A stretch of 64,000 nucleotides of DNA, taken from positions 1,426,001-1,490,000 of the forward strand of contig NC_085885.1 of assembly GCF_035222275.1 (NCBI RefSeq). The letters are read 5' to 3'. This DNA is from Podospora bellae-mahoneyi. Lineage: Eukaryota; Ascomycota; Sordariomycetes; Sordariales; Podosporaceae. Below the pieces are notes generated by a model, which ran no database searches, was not told the DNA's origin, and was given only the letters and a program-made list of their open reading frames with translations. Made by a program: the position numbers and the translations under genes. Shown one piece after another: positions 45,958-57,349 of the stretch (position 1 is its first letter; each line of letters starts with the position of its first letter).

Positions 45958-46123
45958 CAAGTATCACGCCATATAAAAGCCTTCTCTCTGCCTGAGAAAG
46001 ACACATGCTCATAACTCAACAGTCCACACCAGACAAAAACGCACAGTTTTCAATGCAAGCTAACATAACATATTGTTCTTCCTGCCAGAAACATTATCAC
46101 CCCTCCTATCTACACCCTAATCT

Positions 46124-48962
46124 TTACCTCCTAGGACGCTTGCTGGGCCTAGCGTTCTTTTCCCTCTTCTTTTCAGCGATGACACGTGCCTTCCTGATGT
46201 CCGTAGCGTTCTTCAACTCCCGCTTCGAGCCTTCCCCATCCTTGAACTTGCCAATCCTCTTTTCCTTGGCTTCGGCCACCCGCTTCTTCCTCACATGATA
46301 ATCATCACGGAATTTGTCAGCTTCCTTGGGGGCCTTTTCTTGCTTGTGCTTATACCTGGTGCCACCTTCCTGGTGGCCAGGACCGTTGGCAAGCCTGGCC
46401 AGGCCAGGCTTTTCCAATTCGCCAACACCAGGTAGGCGGCCAATACGGTTGGACTTCTTCCACTTGTCGAATCTGCCGGACTGGAAGGACGCCGCGATCT
46501 TGACACCGGACTCACCACGGATCATCTTGACGCCCTTGGAGCCGTCGTCATCGTTGGCACGGGCGACGTATTTGCTGTGGCGCTTATCCCAGCGGAGTTT
46601 GGAGCGGGTAGGCAAGCCGAAGGCCTTGGCGCCGTCGTCGTTGGTGAGGTCCATGGCAGCGTCGCGGGCGGCGGTGACGAAATGAGACGAGTTGACACCA
46701 CCGGAGTGGACGCCATAGGCCTTTTCTTCTGCCGCCGAAGTCGTGCGTGGCGTGTAGGACATAAAAACCTCGGGGTCTTGGAATGACGCTATAGGGTCAC
46801 CACCCTTTTGCTTCTTGCTTGACTTGGACGAAGTAACCGTGACTTCCATTTCAGAGTCCGAGTCGTCCTCTTCTTGCTCCGACTCCGACACATCCTCCTG
46901 CTTTGCGGGTTCATCGTCAGAATCCGAGTCAAATTCGCTGCCAGCTTTGGGTCCCTCGCCATCTGACATGTCAACATCAGAATCGTTTTCTCCCTTCGTG
47001 ATCCTCCGTGGCGCGACCTTGGTTCTGAAGCTGCGCATCACCTCCGCCGCTTTGTTCCTGTGGGACTTTCCTTGGGGCCCAATTTCGAAGACTGTCTCCT
47101 GAGGCTTGAACAAGCTGATCTTGGAGAGGAGATTGTCACGGGCTTCCTCGGCATTGATCGCCTCCACGCCAAACAAGGGATGAAGTTGTGTCCAACCCTT
47201 TGAGTTGATGATCTCACGAGCTCTCTTGGCACTGGAGCTGGAAGCCGAGTTTCTGGTCCTCATATAGAGCTTCTCAGCCTTGAGGGTAACACCCCTGAGC
47301 GCACTGATGTCGCCCTCTTCGTTCAGAACCTTGTTGACCCACTCAGTCTGATTCTCGAGCTCCGATCTCTTCAGCGCACCGAGCACAACATCCTGAGCAA
47401 ATGAGGGGTCTTGTCCATCTTTACCCATAACCAGCCTCCGTCCGAGGAAGAGCTGAAGATCGATGAGATAGGGCAGATCAGACTCCCGTACAAGAGCATA
47501 AGCCCAACCGCGCTGGCCAGCACGAGCCGTACGACCGACACGATGGACGAAAACCTTGGGCTGTGGAGGAAAGTCGTAGTTGATGACATTGGCAAGAACT
47601 GGAATATCGATACCACGAGCCGCAACGTCTGTGACTACCAGAATATTCGTTCTTCCTCGTCTAAAGTCATCAACTTGAATCTTCCTAGCGGTTTGATCCA
47701 AAGAACCGTAAATGTAGGAAACAGCGAAGCCGGCGTGGCGAAGGAGATGTGCAATGTACTCGACGTGATGCTTGGTAGCCGTGAAGATGATTGTAGAGTG
47801 GGCTGTCGGCTTCTCCTTGAAACTGAGTCTGTCGCTGCCACGCTTGCGCTTCCCCCGAGAGTTATTTGGATCAGCCTCGTCTTTTGGTGCTCCTTCTGGC
47901 GTTCCCATTGGCATCTTGATAATATCGTGAAGAATATGCAACAGAGCGCCCTCCTTCTCACCACCCTTGACAGAAAAGAAGGCACTCTCCATATCGGGAG
48001 ACACCTTGGTCTCAGCGTCCAATCTCACCAAGCTCGGCTCCTGTAAACCAGCTCTGGCAAACTCAACCAAGGATGATGGCAGGGTAGCCGAAAATAGCAG
48101 AGTCTGTCTTGACGATGGCAGCGCATGAAGAATCTCGGTTAGCTGCTCGGCAAAACCCATTTCGAACAGGCGATCGGCTTCGTCGAAGACCACGTATTTG
48201 ATCGAGGAGAGGTTGAGGTTCATTTCAACCTTCAAATGTAGGAAACGACCAGGGGTAGCAATGATGATATCGGGGTTCGTGGCCATCTGGGCGAACTGCT
48301 CCTCCAGGCTGTCACCACCAACGAGGAGAATCGTCTTCAGATCTGTGCCGCGACCGAGTTCCTTCACAACCTTCAATGTCTGTAGCGCCAGTTCACGAGA
48401 CGGCGAGAGAATCAAGGCTCTGGCGCCGACCTTGGGGCTGTGTCCCTTCAAACGCTCGATCATGGGGATGACGAAGGCTGCTGTCTTTCCTGAACCTGTG
48501 CGCGCCATACCCACAACATCTCTTCTTTCCAGGACCAGAGGGATTGTCTTCCTCTGAATTGGAGTGGGGACAGAGAAGCCCTTCTTTGTGATGGCTCGTA
48601 ATAAATTCGCATTGAGGCCTTTGAAAACCACATGTTAGCCCCCTATCACCGTGGAACGTTTGATTTCCCAAGGAATACGTACCCATGGCCTGGAAACCAC
48701 CACCCTTCTTTACCGACTTGCCCTGCACATTCGAGCTTTTCCTGTTGGACTTGCGCTGAGCGGTAGCAATGAAGTCCTCATCGTCCTCGGCATTCGAATC
48801 GCCATCGCCTGCTGTTAAGAGATCTCCGAAATCAAGATCGAAATCCGCCTCACCGCCCTTCTTGACAACCTCAAAATCGCCATCACTCTCGTCGGCAAAC
48901 AGGGACCCCGCAATATCGACCTCGTGCTCCGACGGAGTCGGGGACGCAGCGCGTCTCTTCAT
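46124..48962 (-). CDS. dbp10: ATP-dependent RNA helicase DBP10 (60S ribosome biogenesis)
   Basis: Nucleolar DEAD-box helicase needed for pre-60S assembly. The model complement(46124..48618, 48683..48962) gives about 924 residues; the 64-nt intron (GTACGT, branch GCTAAC, CAAAG) joins FQAMG to LNANLL. The acidic N-terminus is followed by the Q motif (FSVPTPIQ, near 109), motif I ARTGSGKT (132-139), [19 protein letters not shown] (239-242), SAT (270-272), [12 protein letters not shown] and [10 protein letters not shown]. The C-terminal DBP10CT region has [12 protein letters not shown], and the tail is lysine/arginine-rich. An acidic patch (D/E/S) separates the helicase core from DBP10CT. The gene is divergent from a J-protein gene 404 bp away. 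Confidence 0.97.
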
Positions 48963-49366
48963 CGTAGGAAAATGGTATTATGCTGCACTAATTGAACGTA
49001 GGATGGTCGGAGTTGAAAAAGGGAACTGGTATTTGATATTCGGCGCTGACAGCAGTGAAAATAGAGCTCAAAGTGGTGGATGGTGTTGCTAGAGAGCTGT
49101 TGTAAATTTTCGGCATCACTGAGCCTGCTGTTACTGCGCTGCTCAGCGAAATTTTAGTGGGGTTGATTCCTTATCGGTTATCAATTGCTCGTCAACATTG
49201 GCGCACTGCGACCTGCATCAAACAACCCTGTATGAGTGAGGTGTCGCACCTGCTGCTTCCTCCTTCCACACTTTGCTCCCATCCTCGTGCAGCTGAATTC
49301 GAACTTCCACCTTTCCCTCACAACCACCCGCGTGAAACAAATTAATCCCTCCCACAACCACCCAAG
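48963..49366. promoter_or_regulatory. Bidirectional promoter region DBP10 / J-protein gene
   Basis: Only 404 bp separate the two divergent ATGs (48962 minus, 49367 plus), so both core promoters and leaders share it. The right half is C/A-rich leader-like. No consensus element is claimed. Confidence 0.55.
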
Positions 49367-50153
49367 ATGTCAACCCCAAAACCAACAGAAAGCGCGGCGA
49401 CACCAGCCGATCCCGCCCCAGTTGACACCCGCGATGCGCTCGAAGTCCTCGAGTCGGAAGCCAAAGAGTGGGACAAGGTATGCGATCGCAAACATCACCC
49501 GCCCTCATTAACATCCCATCCCTCACCTCTCCAGTCCCCATTCTCCCAACAATGGTACTAACACCCTTCTCCCCCAGGACGCCGAAATCGACCGCATCCT
49601 CAAAGCCTTCCGCCTGAACGCCTACGCCGTCCTCGGCCTAAAACCCGGCGCCCCCGAATCCGACATCAAAAACCTCTATCGCAAGAAATCCCTCCTCATC
49701 CATCCAGACAAGACCAAAAACCCCCTTGCCCCCGACGCCTTCGACCGTTTGAAAAAAGCGCAGACCGAGCTCATGGACGAGAAGCACCGCGCCCGACTCG
49801 ACGAGGCCATCGCCGACGCTCGCATGCTCTTGATGCGGGAGATGAAGCTCACTGTTGACTCCGAAGAGCTCAAAACTCCAGAGTTTGAGAAGAAGTGGGA
49901 TGAAAAGACGGTATTTGTGCTGGTGGAGAATGAGCAAAGGAGGAGGCGGCAGATGAAGGCGCAGTTGCAGGAGGAGGGTAGGGAGCAGAGGAAGCAGGAG
50001 GAGGAGTTGGAGCAGAGGAAGAAGAAGAGGCAGCATGAGGAGGACTGGGAGAAGACGAGGGATCAGAGGATTGATAGCTGGAGGCAGTTTCAGAAGGGGA
50101 AGAATGGGGAGCCGGAGAAGAAGAAGAAGAAGAAGTTGAAGCCGATTGGGTGA
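49367..50153 (+). CDS. J-domain protein, DNAJC8/Spf31 type
   Basis: Exons 49367..49477 and 49578..50153 give about 228 residues. The J domain spans roughly residues 49-110 (AYAVLGLKPGA, YRKKSLLIHPDKTKNP; HPD at 79-81). A charged helical, probably coiled-coil tail rich in Arg/Lys/Gln/Glu runs from about 145 to the end (REQRKQEEELEQRKKKRQHE). The order, with a short N-terminus, J domain near residue 50 and basic coiled tail, matches human DNAJC8 and fission yeast Spf31, which associate with the spliceosome; the splicing role here is inferred from those homologues. It shares a 404-bp promoter region with DBP10. Confidence 0.9.
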
Positions 50154-50824
50154 GCTGATGGGGGGGGTTAGCAGCACAGATGAGATACGCAAGACTTCAG
50201 ATGAGATGGAATAGAACGAACTGACGGGATGGGATAAGCATAACAGGGCATCATCTCGAACGAAGCAGCAGGGGTTTGAGCTTATGGAAGGGCATTCATG
50301 TCGTGAGTTACATTTCTGGGTGAAGGAGAGGTAGAGAGGACGTTGTTTGACCCCTGACCATATCATCAGTTGCCAGCATACTCTACACCTTAGCGTGGAA
50401 GTCATCTTGCCCCAGCCTCCTTGGGTGGTGGTTTATTCTCTCCTGAAAATGGTTTGTACACACACATCAAGCTCCATGCTGTGAACCGTTTATCTTTATT
50501 GACGTTTCTTTCAGGTCTCAAGGTAAGATTCCCAAGATCCGTGATGCCAAATACCTTTTTTGTGTGGGTCTTGGTTGGATGTCCTGTCCACAAGCCATCC
50601 CTTTCAAGGTGAGATCCGCGTGGTTCGTAATCAAGACGACAAACGCATCTTGGAAAAGGCGACTTAACCTATTAGAAAATGAGCCATTGTAGTTGAAATA
50701 CAATCAGCCTTCGTTCATGGGGATAGCGGTCCCTCAAGAGTACAATATGGACAACATTACGCAGGCTTGACTATGAACCCTTTATGAAAATTCATTTCAG
50801 ATCATGTATCCCACCCCGAATATC
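50154..50824. other. Convergent 3' region between J-protein gene and SYO1
   Basis: Two 3' UTRs meet here. No frame of protein-like content is seen. Confidence 0.5.
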
Positions 50825-52959
50825 CTACCTCATAGCCATAGCCTTCTTATTCAACACCCTCTCCTCCTTCTGCTTCCCCTCCTTGGGCGCATGAGTCTTC
50901 TTATACTTCAAAAACCTCACCAAATTCAACACCGCCTCATCCGCCTTATCCCTCAACTCCCCCTGCGCCCTCTTATCAATTCCCTTCGCCAACGCTCTCA
51001 ACTTGGGCAAAAACTCCTCCAGATGCTTATGGAAGCCCTCCTTCCAGAACACCTCCTTATCATTTTCCGTGGCCTCATCACCATAAATGTCAAAAATCTG
51101 GTTGACAGCCTCTACAACATCAGCCGGTGGGATGGTCTTGTCCTGCTCACAGCTCTGGAGGAGAGTGATCAAAAAGACGCCAATCTCGCGGTTGAGATCA
51201 ATAGGAGCTGTGTCCCTGGCCAAAGACCCAAGGATACCAACGCACTTGACGCCCAGACCCTGGAGGGGGTCAACCTCCTTTCCTTCTTCTGGTTTTGGCT
51301 GGTTCTTCGCGGCCTGGTAGAGCGCAATGAACTTGCGATGTTGGCCTGGAGTCAACGGTACATTTGCACCCAAGCTGCGGGCAATAGCCCAGGCAAGACT
51401 GGCTATTTGGGTGGCGAGGTCGAGATCAGCATTATCAGCCTCGACGATGGGAGTGATGGCCTTGACCCAAATCTTTTTGGCGGCTGGATACCACGCATCA
51501 TAGATGTTGGAGTTTTCGCTCTCAGAGAAGTCGATGCATGAGACGGTCCAGGCAATATTGTTGAGGGCCGTCAGGGCGTTTGACTGGATGGCGAGGTTCT
51601 CTTCGCCATCAATCTGAATATTGGATAGACGAACCAATTGCGGGATAGCTTGTTGAATGAAGGCGCCGAGCGTGGGAAGGTCGTCCAGATCTCCAGAGTC
51701 AAGTGGGTCGTCGGCTCCTGTTACCTTTTCCATATCGGCTTCCAGATCGGCAATATCGTCATCATCATCCTCCTCGTCTTCATTCATGTCGTCATCCTCC
51801 TCATCGTCCTCCTTGTCTTCGTCATCACCGTCCCCGGCATTGGAAGCTCCGTCCACATCCATCGCGTCGTCACCCTCAGGCTTGTCCTCAAGTCCGTTCC
51901 ATTCCTCCTCCTTTGGTTGAGAACGGTTGCCCTTCTCAAGGGTCTCCTGCAAATCAGCACCGATAGAAGCCAAAATCTCCAAAGCTAATTGGACAACAGC
52001 TCCCTGGTTGGCGTTCCCATTAGCCACAGCGCTCGCCGAAGGTACATGTTCCAATGCACGAGTGAGGGTTCCAATAAGAACTGCATCGCAAGCGCCGTCC
52101 TTCCCGGGGCTGTGGTCGAGCCATTGTAATGACGAGAAAACATTGTGAAGCACACCGCACGCCATCACCGATCGAGGACCGGAGCCAGAGGCAAGTTTGA
52201 GAAGGACGTCGTAGCATCTAGTTTCTTGGTCGTTCGTCATGGCTTGGCCCAGCTCGAGGTTGTCTTCTGAAAGTGTCGTCAGGCAGGAGAGGGTCTCCTC
52301 ATAGATCTCTTGCGGCGTGGACTCTGAGGCAGACAGACGGAAGAGGAATCTGACGATGGTTTGGTTGGCCACGATAGCGGTGGTGATCTCCTCGCGGGCC
52401 ATGCCGAGAAGATTGAGGAGAGCAAGAAGGGAGCTTGAGATCTCCCATACAATACGTTGCTGAGCCTTGGTGAGCTTGGAGAAGACAGGCTCAGTTGATG
52501 TGAGTGTGTCAAGAATCTATGACCTGGTTAGCTCTGGCAAGTTCATAAGAGTTGTAGGTCACATACAGCTTTGGCAGCATGCTCGATGGCAGTCAGAATG
52601 TCGAGTCTGTATAGGTGTACACAGAAATCGGCCTCCTCTTCCTCAGCGAGAACCTTGAGAATCTCCCAGCCAGCAGCTCGGCTGTCGATGCTGTTGTCGG
52701 TGAGTGTCTCGGTGAGAACAATGTGAACAACCTGCTCCCTGAGAAGCAGCTTTCTGGTTTTGGCATCTTGAACGATGTTGGCGATGGCGCCGGCAGCCTG
52801 TGTTCTTGATTTGGCTTCGGGGTTCTTGAGATCCTTGAGAATGGGGAGAATTTTGCTCTCACGGAGCTTTGCAAGCTCTGGATCAGTTGGTGGTTTTGAA
52901 GCCCTTGCGATGGGGTCTGCGCGGCTGGCACGCACTCTGTTCTTTCTTGCTTTGCCCAT
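50825..52959 (-). CDS. syo1: Symportin Syo1 (nuclear import of uL18/uL5 with 5S rRNP)
   Basis: Adaptor that carries ribosomal proteins Rpl5 and Rpl11 together into the nucleus with the importin Kap104, for 5S RNP assembly. The model complement(50825..52516, 52567..52959) gives about 694 residues, the size of the structurally studied Chaetomium protein. The start MGKARKNRVRASRADPIARA is chosen because it is the conserved basic N-terminus recognised by Kap104; an upstream in-frame extension has no such similarity. ARM/HEAT helices follow, interrupted by a very acidic loop (about residues 330-390, D/E runs with GDGDDEDKED). The C-terminus is basic (KKTHAPKEGKQKEERVL). It is divergent from the glycosyltransferase-like gene. 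Confidence 0.94.
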
Positions 52960-53724
52960 TTTTGTATCTGGAAAATGTCTGATAGTTATGACGTGGCGTT
53001 TATGAGAGAAATATCTGGAAATACGGTCCCACGAAAATTTCCCAGGTTTGCTCAAGGCAGAAAGTAAATAGAATCTAGATGGTTGTCGCAACAACAATTG
53101 TGGAAAAAAGTTGAGAAAAGCCCTTCAACCCCACATTCGTCCCCCGCCATCCACACAAATTGAACCCCGGTCCATGAGATGCGGAGATCCAGGGTCGGGC
53201 ACGAAGTACCTTTTGTGACACCAGACATATTGAATTTCTCAAATGACAGAGGTTCCACGCTTAGACTTGATGTTCACAATATTCATACTGGCTCATGTTA
53301 AGGTGTTAAGCTAGCCAATGTCTCACATCGTTACACTTCATTCCCTTACCACTCAAGTAGATGAGAACACAGGTTGCAAACAAAAGTACTTCGGCTGCTA
53401 AACAGCTCCAAGGGTTCGTTGATGCGGGACATGGCAGCCCTGTAAGTGGAGCCGAGCTGTCTTGGCTTTAGGGAGCCACGTTTAACCCAGACGCGCCAAT
53501 CTAACCACCATCGACCTCCATCCACTATCATTGCCGAGTTCGGGGTCCTAGCATCAAGCTCCCGAGGCACCAAGTCAACCAGACTGGCGACTAATATTGA
53601 TTGAATGAGATGCGGTTCCGCGCACACCAGCCAATCTCTCATCGTCTGAGACACTGAGCTATTACTTTATATCGTGGTTGATGAATGGGAATGCACTCAG
53701 CTGGCATCAGTCGATGAGTGCAAG
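52960..53724. promoter_or_regulatory. Divergent intergenic region SYO1 / glycosyltransferase-like gene
   Basis: The promoters and leaders of two divergent genes share 765 bp. No other gene and no clear consensus site is seen. Confidence 0.5.
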
Positions 53725-55956
53725 ATGGGACTTTTCACCAACAACGACGACGCAATGGTTAAGAAGGACGATGATCTCAGGCGGGGGAAGACGCTTCCCA
53801 CTCGCGCACCATGGGTACCAGCTTCAGCACCCAGAACGCCCCCGCGCAAAACGATCAAGCGGCTCGTGGTTGCTTTGGCTGTGGGATTCTTCGTCTATTT
53901 GTTCATCAAGAATCTACCGCCAATGGATGATCAAGTACGCAGAGACTACAGGCATCCGAGATATTCAGATCGCAAGCCGGGAAAACAGCCAGGCCCGATG
54001 CCAAAGATGAAGCCCCCACCACCTGAGCGCATACCGGAGAAGCCCGTGGTGAAGGACATCCCGAGTGAACAGCCTGCTGCTGTTATGGTAACCCCTGTCG
54101 TAACTGACACTACTACCAACGCCAGAACATATGATGGCCCTATTTACTTCAGGAAGCTGGCTGCGACATTACAAGCCATTGAGAGCAGTACGAGCGGCTA
54201 CAGCGCGGTGAATAAGAATGTGCTGTTTGCCGCTGCTAGCTTGAAGAGCGCCTCAGTCTTGCTCCCAATGGCATGCAAGATGGGGACTGAGCTTCGAAGC
54301 TATGTGCACTTTGCGTTGATGGGTGGTAGTGAGATTGATTTGGATGAACTTCAAGCTGTTAACGGCATCGACGAGTCCTGCCAGATCATCTTTCACGGTA
54401 AGAGGACAGATCTTGTGCCGATGCCTATATCAATGCTAATCCGTGAACCACCATAGATGCGAGGCCTGATTATGCCTCAACCTCGACATTGAGCCGCCTC
54501 GAAACATGTGCTACACGTGGATTATGTGAGCTTCCTTTCCATGACAGTTTGATAACACACCTCTCACACGCTGATAGACCACATTTACAAGTATATGCAT
54601 CCTCAAGTTCTGTTTCTTGATGCTTCTGGTGTGGAAGAGCACTATTTTCTCGATGGCATCCGCAAACAAGCAGACGTCTCTGGAGTGCCCATTATTGAGC
54701 TGCCCAAGAATGCTCACTCACGGTTATCTTGGATGACGAAACTCGATAGCTCGTCGTTGGCGGCTTGGAATAGGATCAGCGTCGATATACTGATCCATGC
54801 GCCACCTGTAGGCTCTGGTAGCCTGATTCGATTGCTTCAATCATTATCAGCAGCTGATTTCTCAGCGGGCCCAACGCCTCACCTCACCATCGAACTTCCT
54901 CATGACATTGATCGGGCTACGACAGAATTCTTGAGGGACTTTAGTTGGCCACCAAGCCGCACACACAGCCTTTCCAATGTGCGGCAACTTACACTCAGAC
55001 ATCGCATACCTCGGGCTAGATTGACCGAAGAAGAAAGTTCGGTCCGTCTTCTCGAGTCCTTCTGGCCGGTCAGTCCGCGATACTCTCACGTGCTGGTACT
55101 ATCACCCCAAGTCCAGCTATCGCCTGGATTCTTTCACTGTAAGCCTTTTCACAACCAGCTCAACTGGCCCGGTAACTAACATCCACCAGACCTGAAATTC
55201 ACTCTGTTGGAATATCTCTACTCATCCAATTCCCTCCTCCAAAGCTGGGATTCCCGCCTGCTCGGTATCAGCCTCGACCTGCCCCCCACAACGCTAGCAG
55301 ACACCTCAAAGTCATTCAGCCCACCTGCTCCCAAACCCATGAAACAGGCCAAAGACTCCAAAAAGCCATCACTATCCTCTCAAACGTCTAGCTCAGCTCC
55401 TTTCCTGTGGCAGTCCCCCAACAGCAACGCCATGCTCTACTTCGGCACTAAGTGGACAGAACTCCACTCTCTTGTATCGAACACTATCGAACATCAACAC
55501 TCTACCTCGTCCCTCTCAAAATTTTTCACCACCAAGACCGTTAGCAAGAGGTATCCCTCCTGGATGGAACACGCCCTCAGGCTTTCAAGAGCAAAGGGGT
55601 ATTTCGCGCTGTATCCTAGTGAGGCTACTGCTAAATACTTGGCTACGACGCATAATGAGTTGTTTAAGGGGCCGGAGGAGTACGAGAAGGAGCTGGAGGT
55701 AGATGATGGGAGAGGAGATGAGGTCAGGCTCACGTCTGGGCCGCTGTTGGAGACGGTGCGGTTGTTGGGGTTTGATGAGATGCCAATTGTGAGTTGGGAG
55801 GGCAAGGAAACGGGTTTGGAGGGGTTGGATGAGGGGGCGGAGGAGTATGTTGGGGAGTTTAGGAAGGCGGTTGGGGGGAGGTGTGAGGGGTGGGAGGGGG
55901 CGGAGGTGGGGCAGAGGTTGGGGGTGGGGGGTTTGTTTTGTTTGAGTGGGGAGTGA
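53725..55956 (+). CDS. Type II membrane glycosyltransferase-2-like protein
   Basis: Exons 53725..54397, 54457..54525, 54578..55138 and 55190..55956 give about 689 residues; all junctions are GT-AG and in phase. The start MGLFTNNDDAMVKKDDDL has an ATG; the frame upstream has none. One membrane anchor near residues 52-68 (RLVVALAVGFFVYLFI) is followed by a Pro/Lys-rich stem, then a lumenal domain. Text such as VLFAAASLKSASVLLPMAC, YMHPQVLFLDASGVEEHYF, DILIHAPPVGSGSLIRLLQS and TIELPHDIDRATTEFL is shared by fungal proteins annotated glycosyltransferase 2. A Golgi location fits the topology. The last 50 residues are unusually Gly/Glu-rich. Donor and acceptor sugars are unknown. Confidence 0.75.
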
Positions 55957-56189
55957 GGACGTGATGTAGGTTATTGGGTAAGTTTGAAGGTTTCATATGG
56001 AAGAGGGACATTAATGTGGTCTGGGTACTTGTATCTCATAGTCCGGGTATCTCTCCGTTATCGTCTGAGCATCTGAGCTTGGTTAGTCACATTCTACCTT
56101 ACATTTTTGAGATGTACGGATCATGATATTCATTAATGCATAGAGTGGCAGCCGTCCTCGTAAATTGCTTTCTCATCTTCCAGCATCAC

Positions 56190-56913
56190 TCACTCGTCAG
56201 CCCCCTCATTCAACTTATTTATCACCAACAACGACACGCACGCGCCGACGATACACAGCGCTATGCAAGCCATCACCTATTATCCCATCAGAACATATTC
56301 CTCTTTTTTGTTCCCCTGTCCCAGTACTTACAGTCTGCGTCTTCCACCCCGTCTGCACAATCGCCGCCCTCCTGCTGTACTTATTCACCGTTTCTACCAT
56401 CTCATCAGCAACAACTCCCCTCCCCTCCCCCCCCCTTCCCATTCCACATTACTCACTGATATAATTCGCCAAGCCCACCCCAAGACAGCTCACACTCAAC
56501 GCCCAGAAAACCGCCCCCAAGGGATACGCCATCCTCAACTCGGTCTCTGTCGCTGTTTTCCGCAGATGAAAGGACAGGACTATCGCGACGGAGACAATGG
56601 CCATGTAAATCGATAACCGGAGGTAAGAGAGAAAGGTGCGCTCGTTGGCGCAGTGGTCGCGGCAGTCGGAGGATTCGTTGTTGAAGATTAGGGGGCCGAA
56701 TAGAGGGGGGTGGAAGAAGGCTCTGGCGAGGGGGTCGCGGCTTGTTGTGAGATGAAATTATTAGTGCTGAGGATTTGAGAAGACATGAGATAAAATATGA
56801 GCTGTGATTTACTCTGTAATCTGGTGAACATCCACCGGCCTTGTCAGTGAAGCCAATGGCTGACAACACAAACTCGACCGGGTGAGGTCTTCCTCGTCTA
56901 TTTGATCGCTCAT
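56190..56913 (-). CDS. DUF202 membrane protein
   Basis: Model complement(56190..56276, 56332..56393, 56457..56740, 56813..56913) gives about 177 residues. Three introns all have GT-AG ends and keep phase. The DUF202 block is DCRDHCANERTFLSYLRLS followed by a helix (IYMAIVSVAIVLSF). A second helix, LGAVFWALSVSCLGVGLANY, continues after splicing into KTVNKYSRRAAIVQTGWKTQ and a third helix (VMACIALCIVGACVSLLVI). This is the normal three-helix layout of fungal YidH/DUF202-like proteins. Specific function is not known. The short exons hide it from simple frame scanning. Confidence 0.88.
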
Positions 56914-57349
56914 GGCTGGATTTTGGTCTGGAGGGATGAAAAGTGTATTTGGGATGGTTGGATAGATAGAGGGCATCATAGAATTTCTATTTTATAAGTT
57001 TAATATGAGATGTGATGAGTTTGTATAAGTGTGCTTCCCTCACAAACATGACGCCATCGTGGGCTTGAATGAGAACCTTGCTGGTGTTTGTTGCAACTAG
57101 TGGGGGTGAGCGGGGGTCATTCTTTGACACTTATCGGAGCGCTTATCGGTGGCAGCGGGGCACGCGTTGGGCTTTTAATTAGTGCGGCTTCTGCCTGTGC
57201 GACCTGACGCGAAGGAGCTGGGAGGGAAACGCGTCTTTCGGTTTATTCACCTTTCCAAGCATTTTGAAGTTTGTTGTTGACTTGACTACGACACCACCCG
57301 CGCTATTGACAGACTTTCTTGCAACAACATATAACGACTTCAGGACGTC
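56914..57349. promoter_or_regulatory. Divergent promoter region DUF202 gene / RPA2
   Basis: The 436 bp between the two start codons hold both promoters. The sequence contains ACGCGT near 57229 (GAAACGCGTC), the core recognised by MBF-type cell-cycle factors (Mbp1-Swi6); this would suit an S-phase gene such as RPA2. A second CACGCGTTGG occurs near 57161. Activity is inferred. Confidence 0.5.

Larger units (their letters stand above)
44989..46123. other. AT-rich stretch with two 21-bp repeat arrays
   Basis: This is an AT-rich interval between the DUF6594-like gene and DBP10. It holds two tandem arrays of 21-bp period (listed separately). It should also contain the DBP10 3' UTR on its right. 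No intact gene is seen. Confidence 0.6.
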
